A DNA stretch of 63,775 nt from Mesostigma viride (Eukaryota > Streptophyta > Mesostigmatophyceae > Mesostigmatales > Mesostigmataceae): positions 1-63,775 of the forward strand of contig RPFO01001820.1 of NCBI GenBank assembly GCA_009746045.1. Direction: 5' to 3'. The notes beneath the pieces were generated by a model. It was not told the origin of the DNA and made no database searches. It saw only the letters and a list, made by a program, of their open reading frames with translations. Positions 47,467 to 57,000 of this stretch are shown one piece after another (position 1 is the first letter of the stretch; the number at the start of each line of letters is the position of its first letter). Position numbers and translations under genes: made by a program.

Positions 47467-48348
47467 GAAAGAAACAATTGCGGATCATTGCCTGCCTAGC
47501 TTGCTTAAGGCATGGCCCGCCGACACACAAGCTGACATCATCCTAAATTAATTAACACCGGCATGCGTCACACACCGGCCTGAACAGTGCTGAAAACGCC
47601 ACTACAAACAGCGTGGCCACGCACCCCCAGGCTAGTGCGTTAACCGTACAGGTAGTTGTACAAGGTTCCCAAGACTGACAACCATAAAACGCGCCCATCG
47701 ACCCCTTGGGCCGGTCCGAATCCACTATACAATAATTAATCACGACTCACTAAATAACCCAAATCAGCCAAAGATTCGGTAAGCAACCAGCCGACCCTAC
47801 AGGTCCCCACCTAACCTCAGCTGGTGCAACCAAACACGAATCTTTGCAAGTGAAGTCGTATAAAACCTACAATTAATTTTCTCGGACCGCTAATTAATAG
47901 CCACCGACCCTTATAAACAACCGGGTCATCCAAGGAAAATTCGGGCGAGCAGGAAACCCTTTGTACAGATCGAATTAGTCAGCCCATGTCGCAGACAGCC
48001 TTCCACATCCAGGCCAAGGCATGGCGGCCTTATCTTTCCCGCATGCGTTAATTAAACTATATTCAGAGAAAACCGAACCAATCAAATACCCTTTCCGAAA
48101 GGTTCTAATTATCATTCGACATACCGGTTCAACAAACCCGGCCCTGTCAAACTTTAAGCATAAGATTGTTTCGAGATTGTAGTACAATAGGGCCACTGCC
48201 CCTACTAACAATTCCAGGTCGCCAGCCATTAGCCAAATCCGGTTACATCTGCCAAACCCGCCCGGTTCAGCCGACCATCCAGGCGGCTTCCGTGAGCGGC
48301 CTTATTCCCCGCCTCACTTCGAGAAACTCTTTTCAAAGAAATCCGATT

Positions 48349-49226
48349 TGTTCAGAATGATGGCGGCAAGGCTGCAAAAAATGAAGCGAGTCGAGCGCGG
48401 TGCCAGCTCTTCTGCTAGGCCCGCCAGCGTCGCTCGGACGATGGCGGGGACGGTGCTCCACCAGCACAGGCCGCCCGTGCACGTGAAAAGGGTCCGGCAT
48501 GGCGGACGACAACGAGGATGCCGACTTGCAAGAACAACGTCAGCCGGGGGCAGGGGGCGACCTTCCAACTGGCGATGACGACGATGATGATGACTAAGCT
48601 GCCTGCAATTTTTTGTTAGGTCAAGGTGCTTGGGGGCCGCACCATTTTCGTGAGCTAAAGTAATGAGCACGTGCTCTTGTGACGTGCCACCTGACCTGCA
48701 CTTGCTGAGGGGGTGCACGCACCATGGTGTGTGAGCAATGATGTGCATGTCCACTGGCGATGTGCCAGCTGGCTTTTTCTCGGCTGCACCATTTTGTGTG
48801 AGAAATAATAAGCATGTCCGTGTGATATATGCCATCTGATTGACCGGCAGTAGGCAGTAGCTTATTAAAGGGTTCATGCACTACCGGTTTTTAATAAAAG
48901 CCACTGTTTGCATATGAAGGCAATGACATGCACCAACCAGCCCTAAATCCTTGCATTGCATGCTGTACCATGCTCAGGGTGCTCAGCAATCACTCAACCT
49001 CTCCGCAAACCCCTCAGAAAAAGGGTATTGAATAATTACCGAATACTGCCGAATATGCCGAGTACAGCACCGAATTATTTGGAGTTGCCATGCACAAAAT
49101 CACCGAATATATTGCTATACCGAATACCGAATACCGAGTATTTAAACACTGACATGTGGGTCGACAAGGCTCTAACCGTAAGGGTCGACATAGCTCCAAT
49201 GAACAGGACTGGGTCGACAAGGCCCC
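48349..49226. other. Noncoding spacer, nothing recognised
   Basis: Short ORFs only. A diverged ~80-base repeat near 48650-48870 (GAGCACGTGCTCTTGTGACG / GATGTGCATGTCCACTGGCG types) is visible. Confidence 0.35.
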
Positions 49227-49396
49227 AAACATGTGCGTTGAGAGGGATCCAAACATGTGCGTTGAGAGGGCTCGAAACATGTGCTTTGAGAGGGCTCCAA
49301 ACATGTGCATTGAGAGGGCTCCAAACATGTGCGTTGAGAGGGCTCCAAACATGTGCGTTGAGAGGCCTCCAAACATGTGCGTTGAGAGGGCTCCAA
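49227..49396. repeat. 24-base tandem repeat, about seven copies
   Basis: The unit CCAAACATGTGCGTTGAGAG plus GGCT repeats about seven times with few changes. Its 24-base period keeps all frames open, so the ORFs across it are artefacts. Related single copies lie near 40930, 41005 and 49850. Confidence 0.85.
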
Positions 49397-50273
49397 AACA
49401 CGCTGATTAGGACGAAACCACGGCAGCCCGGCACGGGGCTGTGCAAGAACGGGTCCATGGTCACGATGCTAACCCTATTCCAATGTTGGCGATGCACGGG
49501 CAGAGCTACTCAACCAGGCCTTAAAGCTGCACGCCGAGGTCGGCACAGTAGCCACCAACCACATGCACCACCCACCCAGTACCTGCTCCACAGGAGGGTA
49601 CCACCTGTGCACTATAAGTTCACAACACAAAAATATCACCGCAATCAATTTTAAGTACTACTTCATCGACAAAAAGCTTCAGCCAGTGCGACATCAACAA
49701 AAAGCTTCAGCCAGTGCGATATGTGTACAGCGATGACCACATGCGTGGCGATCGTCTTGCCAAAGACCGGCCTCTCAAGAGTCAAGATAGACCAGCAAGC
49801 AGAACTGGTTAGCGTGCGTGGTTTTCGATGGCACCGGGTTGGAAGGGCTCCAAACATGGAGATTAGGAAATAGCCATGGCAGCCAGGCAAATAGAATGGC
49901 AGGTTGCGTAAAGGCATTCTTTAGGTGTGAATTCAGTGCAAAAGACATGTGACTTGTGAATTCTATCCTGAAAAGCCTTGGCTACTAAGACAGAATATTT
50001 GCTCTAGAAAGGTTGCCTTGATGTGGCCGATTATCATCAAAGCTACTAATCCTTGTCCAGTGGCCGGGCTCGTGCTACATGTCTTGGCGCAGCCGCGCTG
50101 AAGCTACTCGATCGTCTCGGCATGGCCAACTGCTGCAACTAGTCTTGGTGTGCCCATGCTAAAGCTAATAAACCTCGTGTGGGCCATGGCCATGCCGTCT
50201 TAATGGAGGCAAAGTATGTAAAGGTGCCAGTATTTTGATTTTGCTAGTTGACAAACGTGCGCACCCTGCATGC
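49397..50273. other. Noncoding spacer downstream of the glycosyltransferase remnant
   Basis: A 28-base phrase (core ACAAAAAGCTTCAGCCAGTG) is duplicated at about 49671-49720. No coding frame and no downstream exon of the glycosyltransferase was found. Confidence 0.35.
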
Positions 50274-51004
50274 TCACCTATAAAGGTCTGCCTTGAACGT
50301 GCCAGGGATCAGCATCCGAAACGCCCATGACACCGCCTCCCCGCAGTTGTTGCGGATGAATCTCTCCGCGGTCGGGAAGTCTGCGAACGTGAAGTCCAGG
50401 GTCGGGTCCACCTGCCCCATGCGGTCCAGAAGCTCACGGAAACGTTTTGTCACGTTGCGGTGGGTGTAGATCCGGTGCATCACGCGCGGGATGGCAACAC
50501 CGGTGTCGTCCCAGTTGACATCTCGTCGTGGCGTGTAACTAGCGTAGGTCACCAGGGGCCTCTTAATCAATGGGGGCTAGCTGCTTCGGCATTGTTTTCG
50601 CCTTTAGTCAATGAAAGCCATTGACGTATCATTTGCTCATGTTTGTATCTGTACTTTTTGTAATAATTAGCTTCATGGGGGCCGCTCCCCATGCGCCATC
50701 GTCGTAACCTGGAAAAGGCACTGGTTCGTACAGGTTGTGCCGCGTGAATTCTCGAACGCACCACGCCCTCGCCCTGCAGGTGCGGACCATATTCACTAGA
50801 AGAAAGGGGGCCATGCACAGCTGCCTTTCTCGAATGTCGCAGCACGCCCTGGTCCTGCAGGTGCTGGTATTCATGATCAGAATAAAAGCCGGGGGCATGC
50901 GCAGCTGCCTTATAATCTTCATCACTTGCATCTGTAAACCCAAGCACGCAGCATAGCATGCACATGACGCAGCTGACAACGGTTACTGGGCGCATCCTTG
51001 ACAC
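50274..51004 (-). pseudogene. GT32-like glycosyltransferase N-terminal part (host gene remnant or first exon)
   Basis: Starting at 51004 the minus ORF reads MSRMRPVTVVSCVMCMLCCV, a signal peptide or type-II membrane anchor, followed by a hydrophilic stem to about 50570. The reading then shifts frame (PLIKRPLVTYASYTPRRD) into VAIPRVMHRIYTHRNVTKRF ... TAERFIRNNCGEAVSWAFRM ... LIPGTFKADLYR. This matches the start of the sugar-binding (DXD) glycosyltransferase family GT32/Gly_transf_sug: IP-x-x-x-H near the start, then AWAF-x-x-LIPG-x-x-KADL-x-R. Translation then meets AG|GTGAGC, a good 5' splice site, so the catalytic DXD exon should follow but is not visible below 50274. The indel between the two frames and the missing exon make it damaged or incomplete. 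Golgi location expected. Confidence 0.5.
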
Positions 51005-51109
51005 GCGTGAGCATAATAATTGAGTTTATTGCCACACACAAACGTTTATTATTAAGGACGTTTATTGATTGGCGGTGCATTCCTAAACAAATAGCCGTGT
51101 CACCAATGT

Positions 51110-51375
51110 TCATTTCAAGCTTGTCCCCAAGTGGAGACACGTGCCCAGCCAATTTCTGTGTTGCGACGGTGACTGCTTGTCTCCACTGGTCGACATGACC
51201 GTCAGATATTCGACCCGCCAGTTCAGACCATCAAGTGTCCGATGAACTTCGGACAGGTTTGCCAGCATCCTGCCTGTGGTGTTTGCTGAAATCCCGAGAG
51301 CGTGCGCCATTTTTCGACCGTGGATGATGAACCCACCGTCCGATAAGAGCGCGGTGGAGGGGTTCCCGTCCTCTG
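51110..51375 (-). CDS. 3'-terminal exon of an unrecognised host gene
   Basis: On the minus strand, a possible acceptor (ATATCTGACAG) near 51376 opens a frame EDGNPSTALLSDGGFIIHGR ... AHALGISANTTGRMLANLSE ... LDGLNWRVEYLTVM. It stops at 51110, with AATAAA about 40 bases later (near 51064). The composition is protein-like and unlike the repeats around it. Element C is inserted immediately upstream, within a few bases of the presumed acceptor, so the gene is probably disrupted. A frame across the reconstructed empty site does not continue cleanly, which supports an intron boundary rather than an exon interior. Function unknown. Confidence 0.35.
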
Positions 51376-51381
51376 TCAGAT

Positions 51382-51386
51382 ATAGT
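51382..51386. repeat. Target-site duplication of element C (partner 59203-59207)
   Basis: ATAGT immediately before the 5' LTR and again immediately after the 3' LTR: a perfect 5-bp duplication. Confidence 0.85.
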
Positions 51387-52003
51387 AGTTAACGTAAAGG
51401 ATTTACGTTAGATGGATAGAGATTGTTACGCTCTTTCCAACGGCACCTTGAACGCCTCATTTGGTTAAGGAACGTAAAAGTTATGACGTTTCCTAGGCTG
51501 TGCCGACAGTACCCGGCGCGCCACTGTGGGCGCGTACGGACACAGGATGTACAAGTGTCACTTTGATAGTCCGCAGGACGTTGACAGGACTTGTACAGGA
51601 CTTGATGGTCAATTGATAGGTAGGCGCACTGTAGCGCGCCAGGACCTATGAGACAATTGATGCTGACTAGTGTACGGATAGGTCCACAGGACTAGCCGTA
51701 TGGACAATTGATAGATCTGCGCGCCAAAGGCGTGCCAGAGTCTGTGTAATCAATTGATTGACAGTTCAGCTGTGACAGTGCAGCTGAATACTTGGACGCG
51801 TCCCTAGTAAGCTATATGAGTGACTTGGTCACACCGGGACGCTAGTTCTTGCGTGCACGTTCTCTTGGCACTGCGACCCTGTCGTCTGTGCTGCGTGCAG
51901 TCTTGGAAGTGACGTGACTTACGTCTGTGTTTCCTGATTATTAATAAAGGCAACTTCCTGCAAGAACCATGGCGGAATTCGTGGCATTCTTACCCTCACA
52001 ACT
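51387..52003 (+). repeat. 5' LTR of element C
   Basis: 617 bases. Contains TATA-like GCTATATGAGTG (about 51811) and AATAAAGG (about 51942), giving a usual U3-R-U5 layout. Ends CACAACT, followed by CGTATTACACG rather than a TGG-type primer site. Confidence 0.85.
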
Positions 52004-52027
52004 CGTATTACACGCTCTGTCAAAAAG

Positions 52028-52738
52028 ATGCCAAATTCGGAAGAATTTCGGATTCCGGACGATGAGGAAATAGCCGCTCCGCCGGCTGGTTCTTCGTCAA
52101 GACCGACGGTGCCGTCGTGGCAGCAATTGCTCGACGAAGTAACGGTCTCGCTCGACGAGCTTCATCGTCAGCAGCGTGCAGCTCACGCATTGCTCGGGGA
52201 TAACCCCGAGGACCCCGATTTGCCAGCACTGGTGCCGGCAATCCGCAACCTGTTGGACCAGATTCGAAACATTTTATCGACATTTACGGTCCAGGTGCGG
52301 GGAGGTTTGCGGTCGGTGACCGAAGTCACGACTGCCATTGAGGAGTTGGACAACGTCCTCTCTTCACTCACCGGTTACCAGAGAAACCTGCAAAACTGGG
52401 CATCGCTTCGCACGGGGGGCGCGCCGGCGGTGTCAACAAATTTGTTTCAGGATCTCGCGCTGTTATCGCTGCTCACTCGCGGCGTACGCAGTCGTGAGCG
52501 CCAGGTTTTAATTAACCTGGTGGCATTTCTCGCCTCTGTGCGAGAGTGGATTCCCGCGGGGTGGGAATTATTGACGATCTTTACACATCCTCTGCGCCTC
52601 GTCGCGCGTCGGCGCGTCGCAACTTACGCGGCGGGGAGCACGCCGGTTTTAATTCATACCGGTGCAGGTCCGGAGCTGGATATGGAGGATCGTGAGTTCG
52701 TATACACGTACTGCGACTTCAGGGGCCTTGACTACTAG
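52028..52738 (+). CDS. ORF0 of element C, unknown function
   Basis: A 236-residue intact ORF from an ATG 25 bases after the LTR (MPNSEEFRIPDDEEIAAPP). It is helical (WQQLLDEVTVSLDELHRQQR, AIRNLLDQIRNILSTFTVQV, TTAIEELDNVLSSLTGYQRN), with a hydrophobic stretch (RQVLINLVAFLASVREWIPA) and an aromatic end (REFVYTYCDFRGLDY). No zinc knuckle or enzyme motif. It precedes gag by 168 bases, in another frame. Element A carries a different, frameshifted ORF at this place and B none, so the position is variable cargo or a fast-evolving accessory gene. Confidence 0.65.
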   Translation: MPNSEEFRIPDDEEIAAPPAGSSSRPTVPSWQQLLDEVTVSLDELHRQQRAAHALLGDNPEDPDLPALVPAIRNLLDQIRNILSTFTVQVRGGLRSVTEVTTAIEELDNVLSSLTGYQRNLQNWASLRTGGAPAVSTNLFQDLALLSLLTRGVRSRERQVLINLVAFLASVREWIPAGWELLTIFTHPLRLVARRRVATYAAGSTPVLIHTGAGPELDMEDREFVYTYCDFRGLDY

Positions 52739-52906
52739 TCGGCCTAATTTTCTTCTGCAGTACTTGTCGACATTTTTTTGTCGAATTTCGGCGGCAATTC
52801 GCGGGGCGGCAGCGACACCGGCGCAGGCGGCAGTGGCGACACAAAAATTTTGTACATATTTTCTGCTGCTTTGTTAAGGTGTTCTTTGAATAGCTGGTAG
52901 TGCAGG

Positions 52907-54022
52907 ATGGCTGAGGGACGCCGTAGCAAGGGTCCAGCCAGTGGGAATAATAATGGGGGTGCTGGTAGTGGAACCGCTCACGTAGATGACGTGGGGCTTA
53001 CCGGAGAGATTACCAACCTTCCTCACAATAATAATAATGCACAAGCTATTCATGGCTTTGATCTTACCACACAGGGTCTTTTAATTGTCAATCAGTTGCA
53101 GCCTGTAACCTCAGACTCCAAGCCTAAGCAGGCTGAAGAGTTTGTGGAGGGATTGGAAGGGTTCCCTAGCTTGTACGGTGGTACAAATTACTATCAAATC
53201 TGGATAGGCAGTAGCACTTTTGGCAAGTGTACTGACCAGATTAAGGACCTAACCAGGGAGTGCAAAAAGGCCAATAAGGCCTGGGCACTGTACGTGGCTG
53301 AGCTGAAGGAGCTGCTGGAGGACCAACGAAAGAAGGTCGGCATCCATTGGCAGGACAAGTATCAAGGGTGGGAGGTCAAGGGGGACCTGATCCAGAACTT
53401 TCTCAACTATTGTAAGATGGTTGAGGAGGGCAGGGCTCACGGCTTTAATGTCGCTGATAACATAGCCCTAACCAACTGGCTCAAGGTTTCTGGGCTGGAT
53501 AAGGCGACACGTGGCTCCTTAAAAGTCATGTGTGCCCCACACTCTACCCTGAAGGCCTACAAGGTCATCATTAAACAAGCTCTCGAGGCAGAGGAGCTGT
53601 TTGAGGGTGGAGTGCCAGCAGTGAAGGCTACCCAGGCAGGCGGGCGTACCCAGGGTGGCTCCAAGACGTCTGAGGCTGACCGAAGCCAAGGAGGGCGTAG
53701 GGGCAACCATCACAAGCGCAAGGGAGATCATTCACCTGATTCTGACAGGAGGTCACACTCCAAGTCGGTGTTCAGGCGGGTGGGTGGTCAGCCCAAGCAG
53801 GGCAACGCGTCTGACAATGGGGGCAGTGGCCAGGGCAAGTCCAAGATACAATGCTACCTGTGCAAGGGGTGGGGGCACATCAAGAAGGAGTGTCCCAGCT
53901 TCAAGAAGTCCCAGGGCCAGGGCAGCAACAAGAATAACAACAACAACAAGAAGAACAACAACAAGTCCCAGGCAGGCCAGCCTTCAAAGGGCAGTCAGCA
54001 AGAAGACAACAAGGAGCAGTGA
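52907..54022 (+). CDS. gag: gag of element C
   Basis: A 371-residue ORF (MAEGRRSKGPASGNNNGG). The middle has the alpha-helical capsid-like part of Ty1/copia gag: CTDQIKDLTRECKKANKAWA, IQNFLNYCKMVEEGRAHGFN and APHSTLKAYKVIIKQALEAE. A basic region (RRGNHHKRKGDHSPDSDRRS) leads to a CCHC zinc knuckle CYLCKGWGHIKKEC near residue ~320, followed by an Asn/Lys-rich tail. The TGA at 54020-54022 is followed by CTG, and the same frame stays open straight into pol, so Gag-Pol is probably made by occasional readthrough. This would set the Gag:Gag-Pol ratio. Confidence 0.88.
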   Translation: MAEGRRSKGPASGNNNGGAGSGTAHVDDVGLTGEITNLPHNNNNAQAIHGFDLTTQGLLIVNQLQPVTSDSKPKQAEEFVEGLEGFPSLYGGTNYYQIWIGSSTFGKCTDQIKDLTRECKKANKAWALYVAELKELLEDQRKKVGIHWQDKYQGWEVKGDLIQNFLNYCKMVEEGRAHGFNVADNIALTNWLKVSGLDKATRGSLKVMCAPHSTLKAYKVIIKQALEAEELFEGGVPAVKATQAGGRTQGGSKTSEADRSQGGRRGNHHKRKGDHSPDSDRRSHSKSVFRRVGGQPKQGNASDNGGSGQGKSKIQCYLCKGWGHIKKECPSFKKSQGQGSNKNNNNNKKNNNKSQAGQPSKGSQQEDNKEQ

Positions 54023-54025
54023 CTG
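54020..54025 (+). promoter_or_regulatory. In-frame UGA-CUG between gag and pol (candidate readthrough stop)
   Basis: CAG TGA CTG separates gag from a 47-codon open stretch continuous with the pol ATG frame. Stops followed by CU, especially UGA-CUA, are a known leaky context. Element A has TGA CTT at the same place (32449-32454). Confidence 0.65.
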
Positions 54026-57000
54026 TCTGAGGCAACCCCTACACACCTTAATTCACCCAAGGGGGAGGCCAGGTGCTCCAATGCAGATTTTATATCTGGG
54101 CAACAAGAGGGTGATCTCCAGGTTCAGTGTGGCCCCAGGTCACCTGGAGAGGTACAGGTTCCTATGAAGACGTCCTTGACAGCTGATGCAGCTGTAAGTA
54201 TGTCTGACCCTATGCATCCTCGTGCTGGGCACGAGGGTGGACCTCTCATTTTGAGAGAAACCAATGTACAACCACAGAGGGGTGTGAAGGCCTCTGGTGG
54301 TATGCATGTGGTCCCTGCTGGCGGTCCAGGTGTTGGGCATGAGCAGGGTGACTCAGGCTCTGAGTCAGAACAGGATGGAAGTCAGCATGGTGATGCTGGA
54401 CAACCTGACAGCACAGTCCTGACTGTGCCAGGGACTGCTTCCTCTGTGTACCAGGAGTTGGGTGCCCGAATCCACAACATGTTTGGGCATGCCACTTCTC
54501 TGTCAAACAACTTTGCCTTCCGTATGGGCAGGGCACCCCTTCTTAAGGCGTGTCAGCAAGCTGCCTCACGGTGTAAGTGCCAGTTGTCCTCCAACAAGCC
54601 CAGGAAATCACATGCCAAAGCTCTACCTCAGAGCATTGGTGATCTGCAGTGTGATATCCAACACATCAGGGGCATGCAACTGTTGGTGTGCGTGGACAGG
54701 TACACGAAATACAAGGTGCTGGAGCATTTACCTTCTATGAAGAACAGGTACTTGCTGGCTGCCCTGCAGAATGTAAGAGCCAAGTTTCCTACCACAAGGA
54801 TCCAGGTGGACATGCAGTTTCAGCATCTCAAGGGTGATCCTACCCTTCCTGAGTTGCTGGTTACACCTAGGGAGGCTCATGGGCAGCAGGGTGCTATCGA
54901 GAGGGCAATCCAGGAGGTCAAGAAATTGATCATCTCTGAAGACTGGGTACCCTTGTCTGCACCTGCACTTGTCAGGAGTGCATGGCTGAGGAACGTGGAG
55001 CAGCAGCTGAACAGCAGGGTTAACTTCTACTATGATGGAGTTGCTGTCAGCCCAATGGGTCTATATCATGGCCTGTGCCCACCACATGTGCTGGAGGGCT
55101 GGAAACATGCTGCACATGTCACCTTTGCCAAGCTGAGGGAGAAGGACCGGGGTTGGAAGATGCTGGAGCCACAAGTGGGTCAGAAGGTCCTAGCTTGGAA
55201 GGAACCTAGCCTTTATGGCAAACGTGGTAGCTGGAGTCCTGGGGTGGTTACCCAGGTTGATGAAGCTAGCCACGCATGCTTGGTCAGCATGGAGGACGAA
55301 CCAAAGCATGTACACCGGCTGAGTTGGTCATATGTCAAGCCTAACCTGATGAATGAGGGCAGTCAGGCACAAGGCTCACAGGATCTGCAGGATTTTCAGG
55401 TCCCAGGTGACATCACTGACGCAACGACCACATCTGTTGCAGGGGAATCTGTCAGCCCTGGCCAGGTTGCAGAGGTACTTGTTGAACAGGCTGCAAGGTC
55501 AACAGCTGGGGAGTCAACTGTCAAGCCCAAGGCACTAACCAAGCCCAGGGGGACAAGTTTGGCTGGATTGATTGGGGCTCTACAAAGGGCCAAGAAGCAG
55601 CCCAAGGTAGCCAAGCTCAGGTGGCATGGCAATCTGGGGCTGGACACTGCCTTAGAGGTAGACACTAATTCTCAGGTCTCCATTATTGGGACCAGGGCTG
55701 CAGCAGGGTACAGCATGTCTGAACCCAGCTATCAGTTTGTGTCTGACTTCAGTGGCGGGGTACACGTGAAGGTACTGGGTGAGGTATTCATTCCTATCCT
55801 TGGACAGGACACTGCTTTTTGTGTCTTGGAGGGCTATCAAGGACCTGCTCTTCTGGGGCAGAATTTCCTATGCCAGGATGGGGTAGTGATCACGTCCTCT
55901 CTCCTGACTAAGGAAGGGGCTGGTCAGGTCCCACTGATTAATTTCAGGACCACTCACCTATCACGTGCAGTAACCAGGACGGTTAAGCGTGTGCAAGTGT
56001 GCCAGGGGCAGGAGCCCTTGGTTGATGACCTCATACTGCCAGCTGCTAGTCATCCAAGCAGTTTGGGCATTGGTCCTCACTCACTTGCTGGACACAGCCC
56101 TATCAACTACCAAGGCCTGGTGAAGCTCATGTCCTCTCCCATTATGTGTCCCCAGGTCACACTGGGTCTGATTAAATCTGGGGAGGACTGGATCTCCAAG
56201 AAATGCGTGGAACCTGTCAATGACCTGCCTCCTGCACGACGTCTACTCAAGCTCAAGTTTGTCATCAAGATGAAGGAGGTGGACGGGGTCAAGGTACCAC
56301 ATGTCAGGCCAGTGCTGAATGAGTTCAAGGGTACTGGTGAGTGCACTGCTGAGGAGTTGTATACCCCTGGCATGCTGCATGATACTTGGAGGCTGCTGCT
56401 GTGTGTCTTTCTAGGCCTTCTCAACAAGGGCTTGGACTATGGCTCAGTGGTGATAGACTTCAAGAGGGCATTTCTGGAGGGTGATGCAGATGTGGCACAG
56501 GAAAAGTGGGAGGGCAAGACGCCTTTCTATGTTAGGGTGCCTGCTGTATGGAAAAGGGACATCCACACGGAGTTCCTTAAAATCCTCAAGGGCCTGGAGG
56601 GCCTGAGGTCAAGTCCAATAATCTGGAGGGAGACTCTCAACCGTTTCCTGAAGGAGCATTGCAACTTGAAGGTCTCTCCTGTAGACCCCTGTCTGTTTCT
56701 GGGGCAATGGGAAGGCCTGCCAGTGTATGCTTCGCTGCACGGGGATGACCTACATCTGATAGCTCCCACGTCGTGGCTTAAGGAGCTGATCTCCATCATT
56801 AAGTCCAAGTTTCCTCTGGGTAGGGAGCAATGGCAGGTGGAGAATGAGCCTCTGCTGTTTGTGGGCATGGAGGCCACACTGGTGAAGAAGGGAGGGGAGT
56901 GGCGTATGCTGCTGGTGGGGGGCAATGACTATCAAGAGACCCTCATTAGCAAGCTTCCTCCAACCATCACACAGGCACTGTGTCCCATGGTGAGGGGCAT

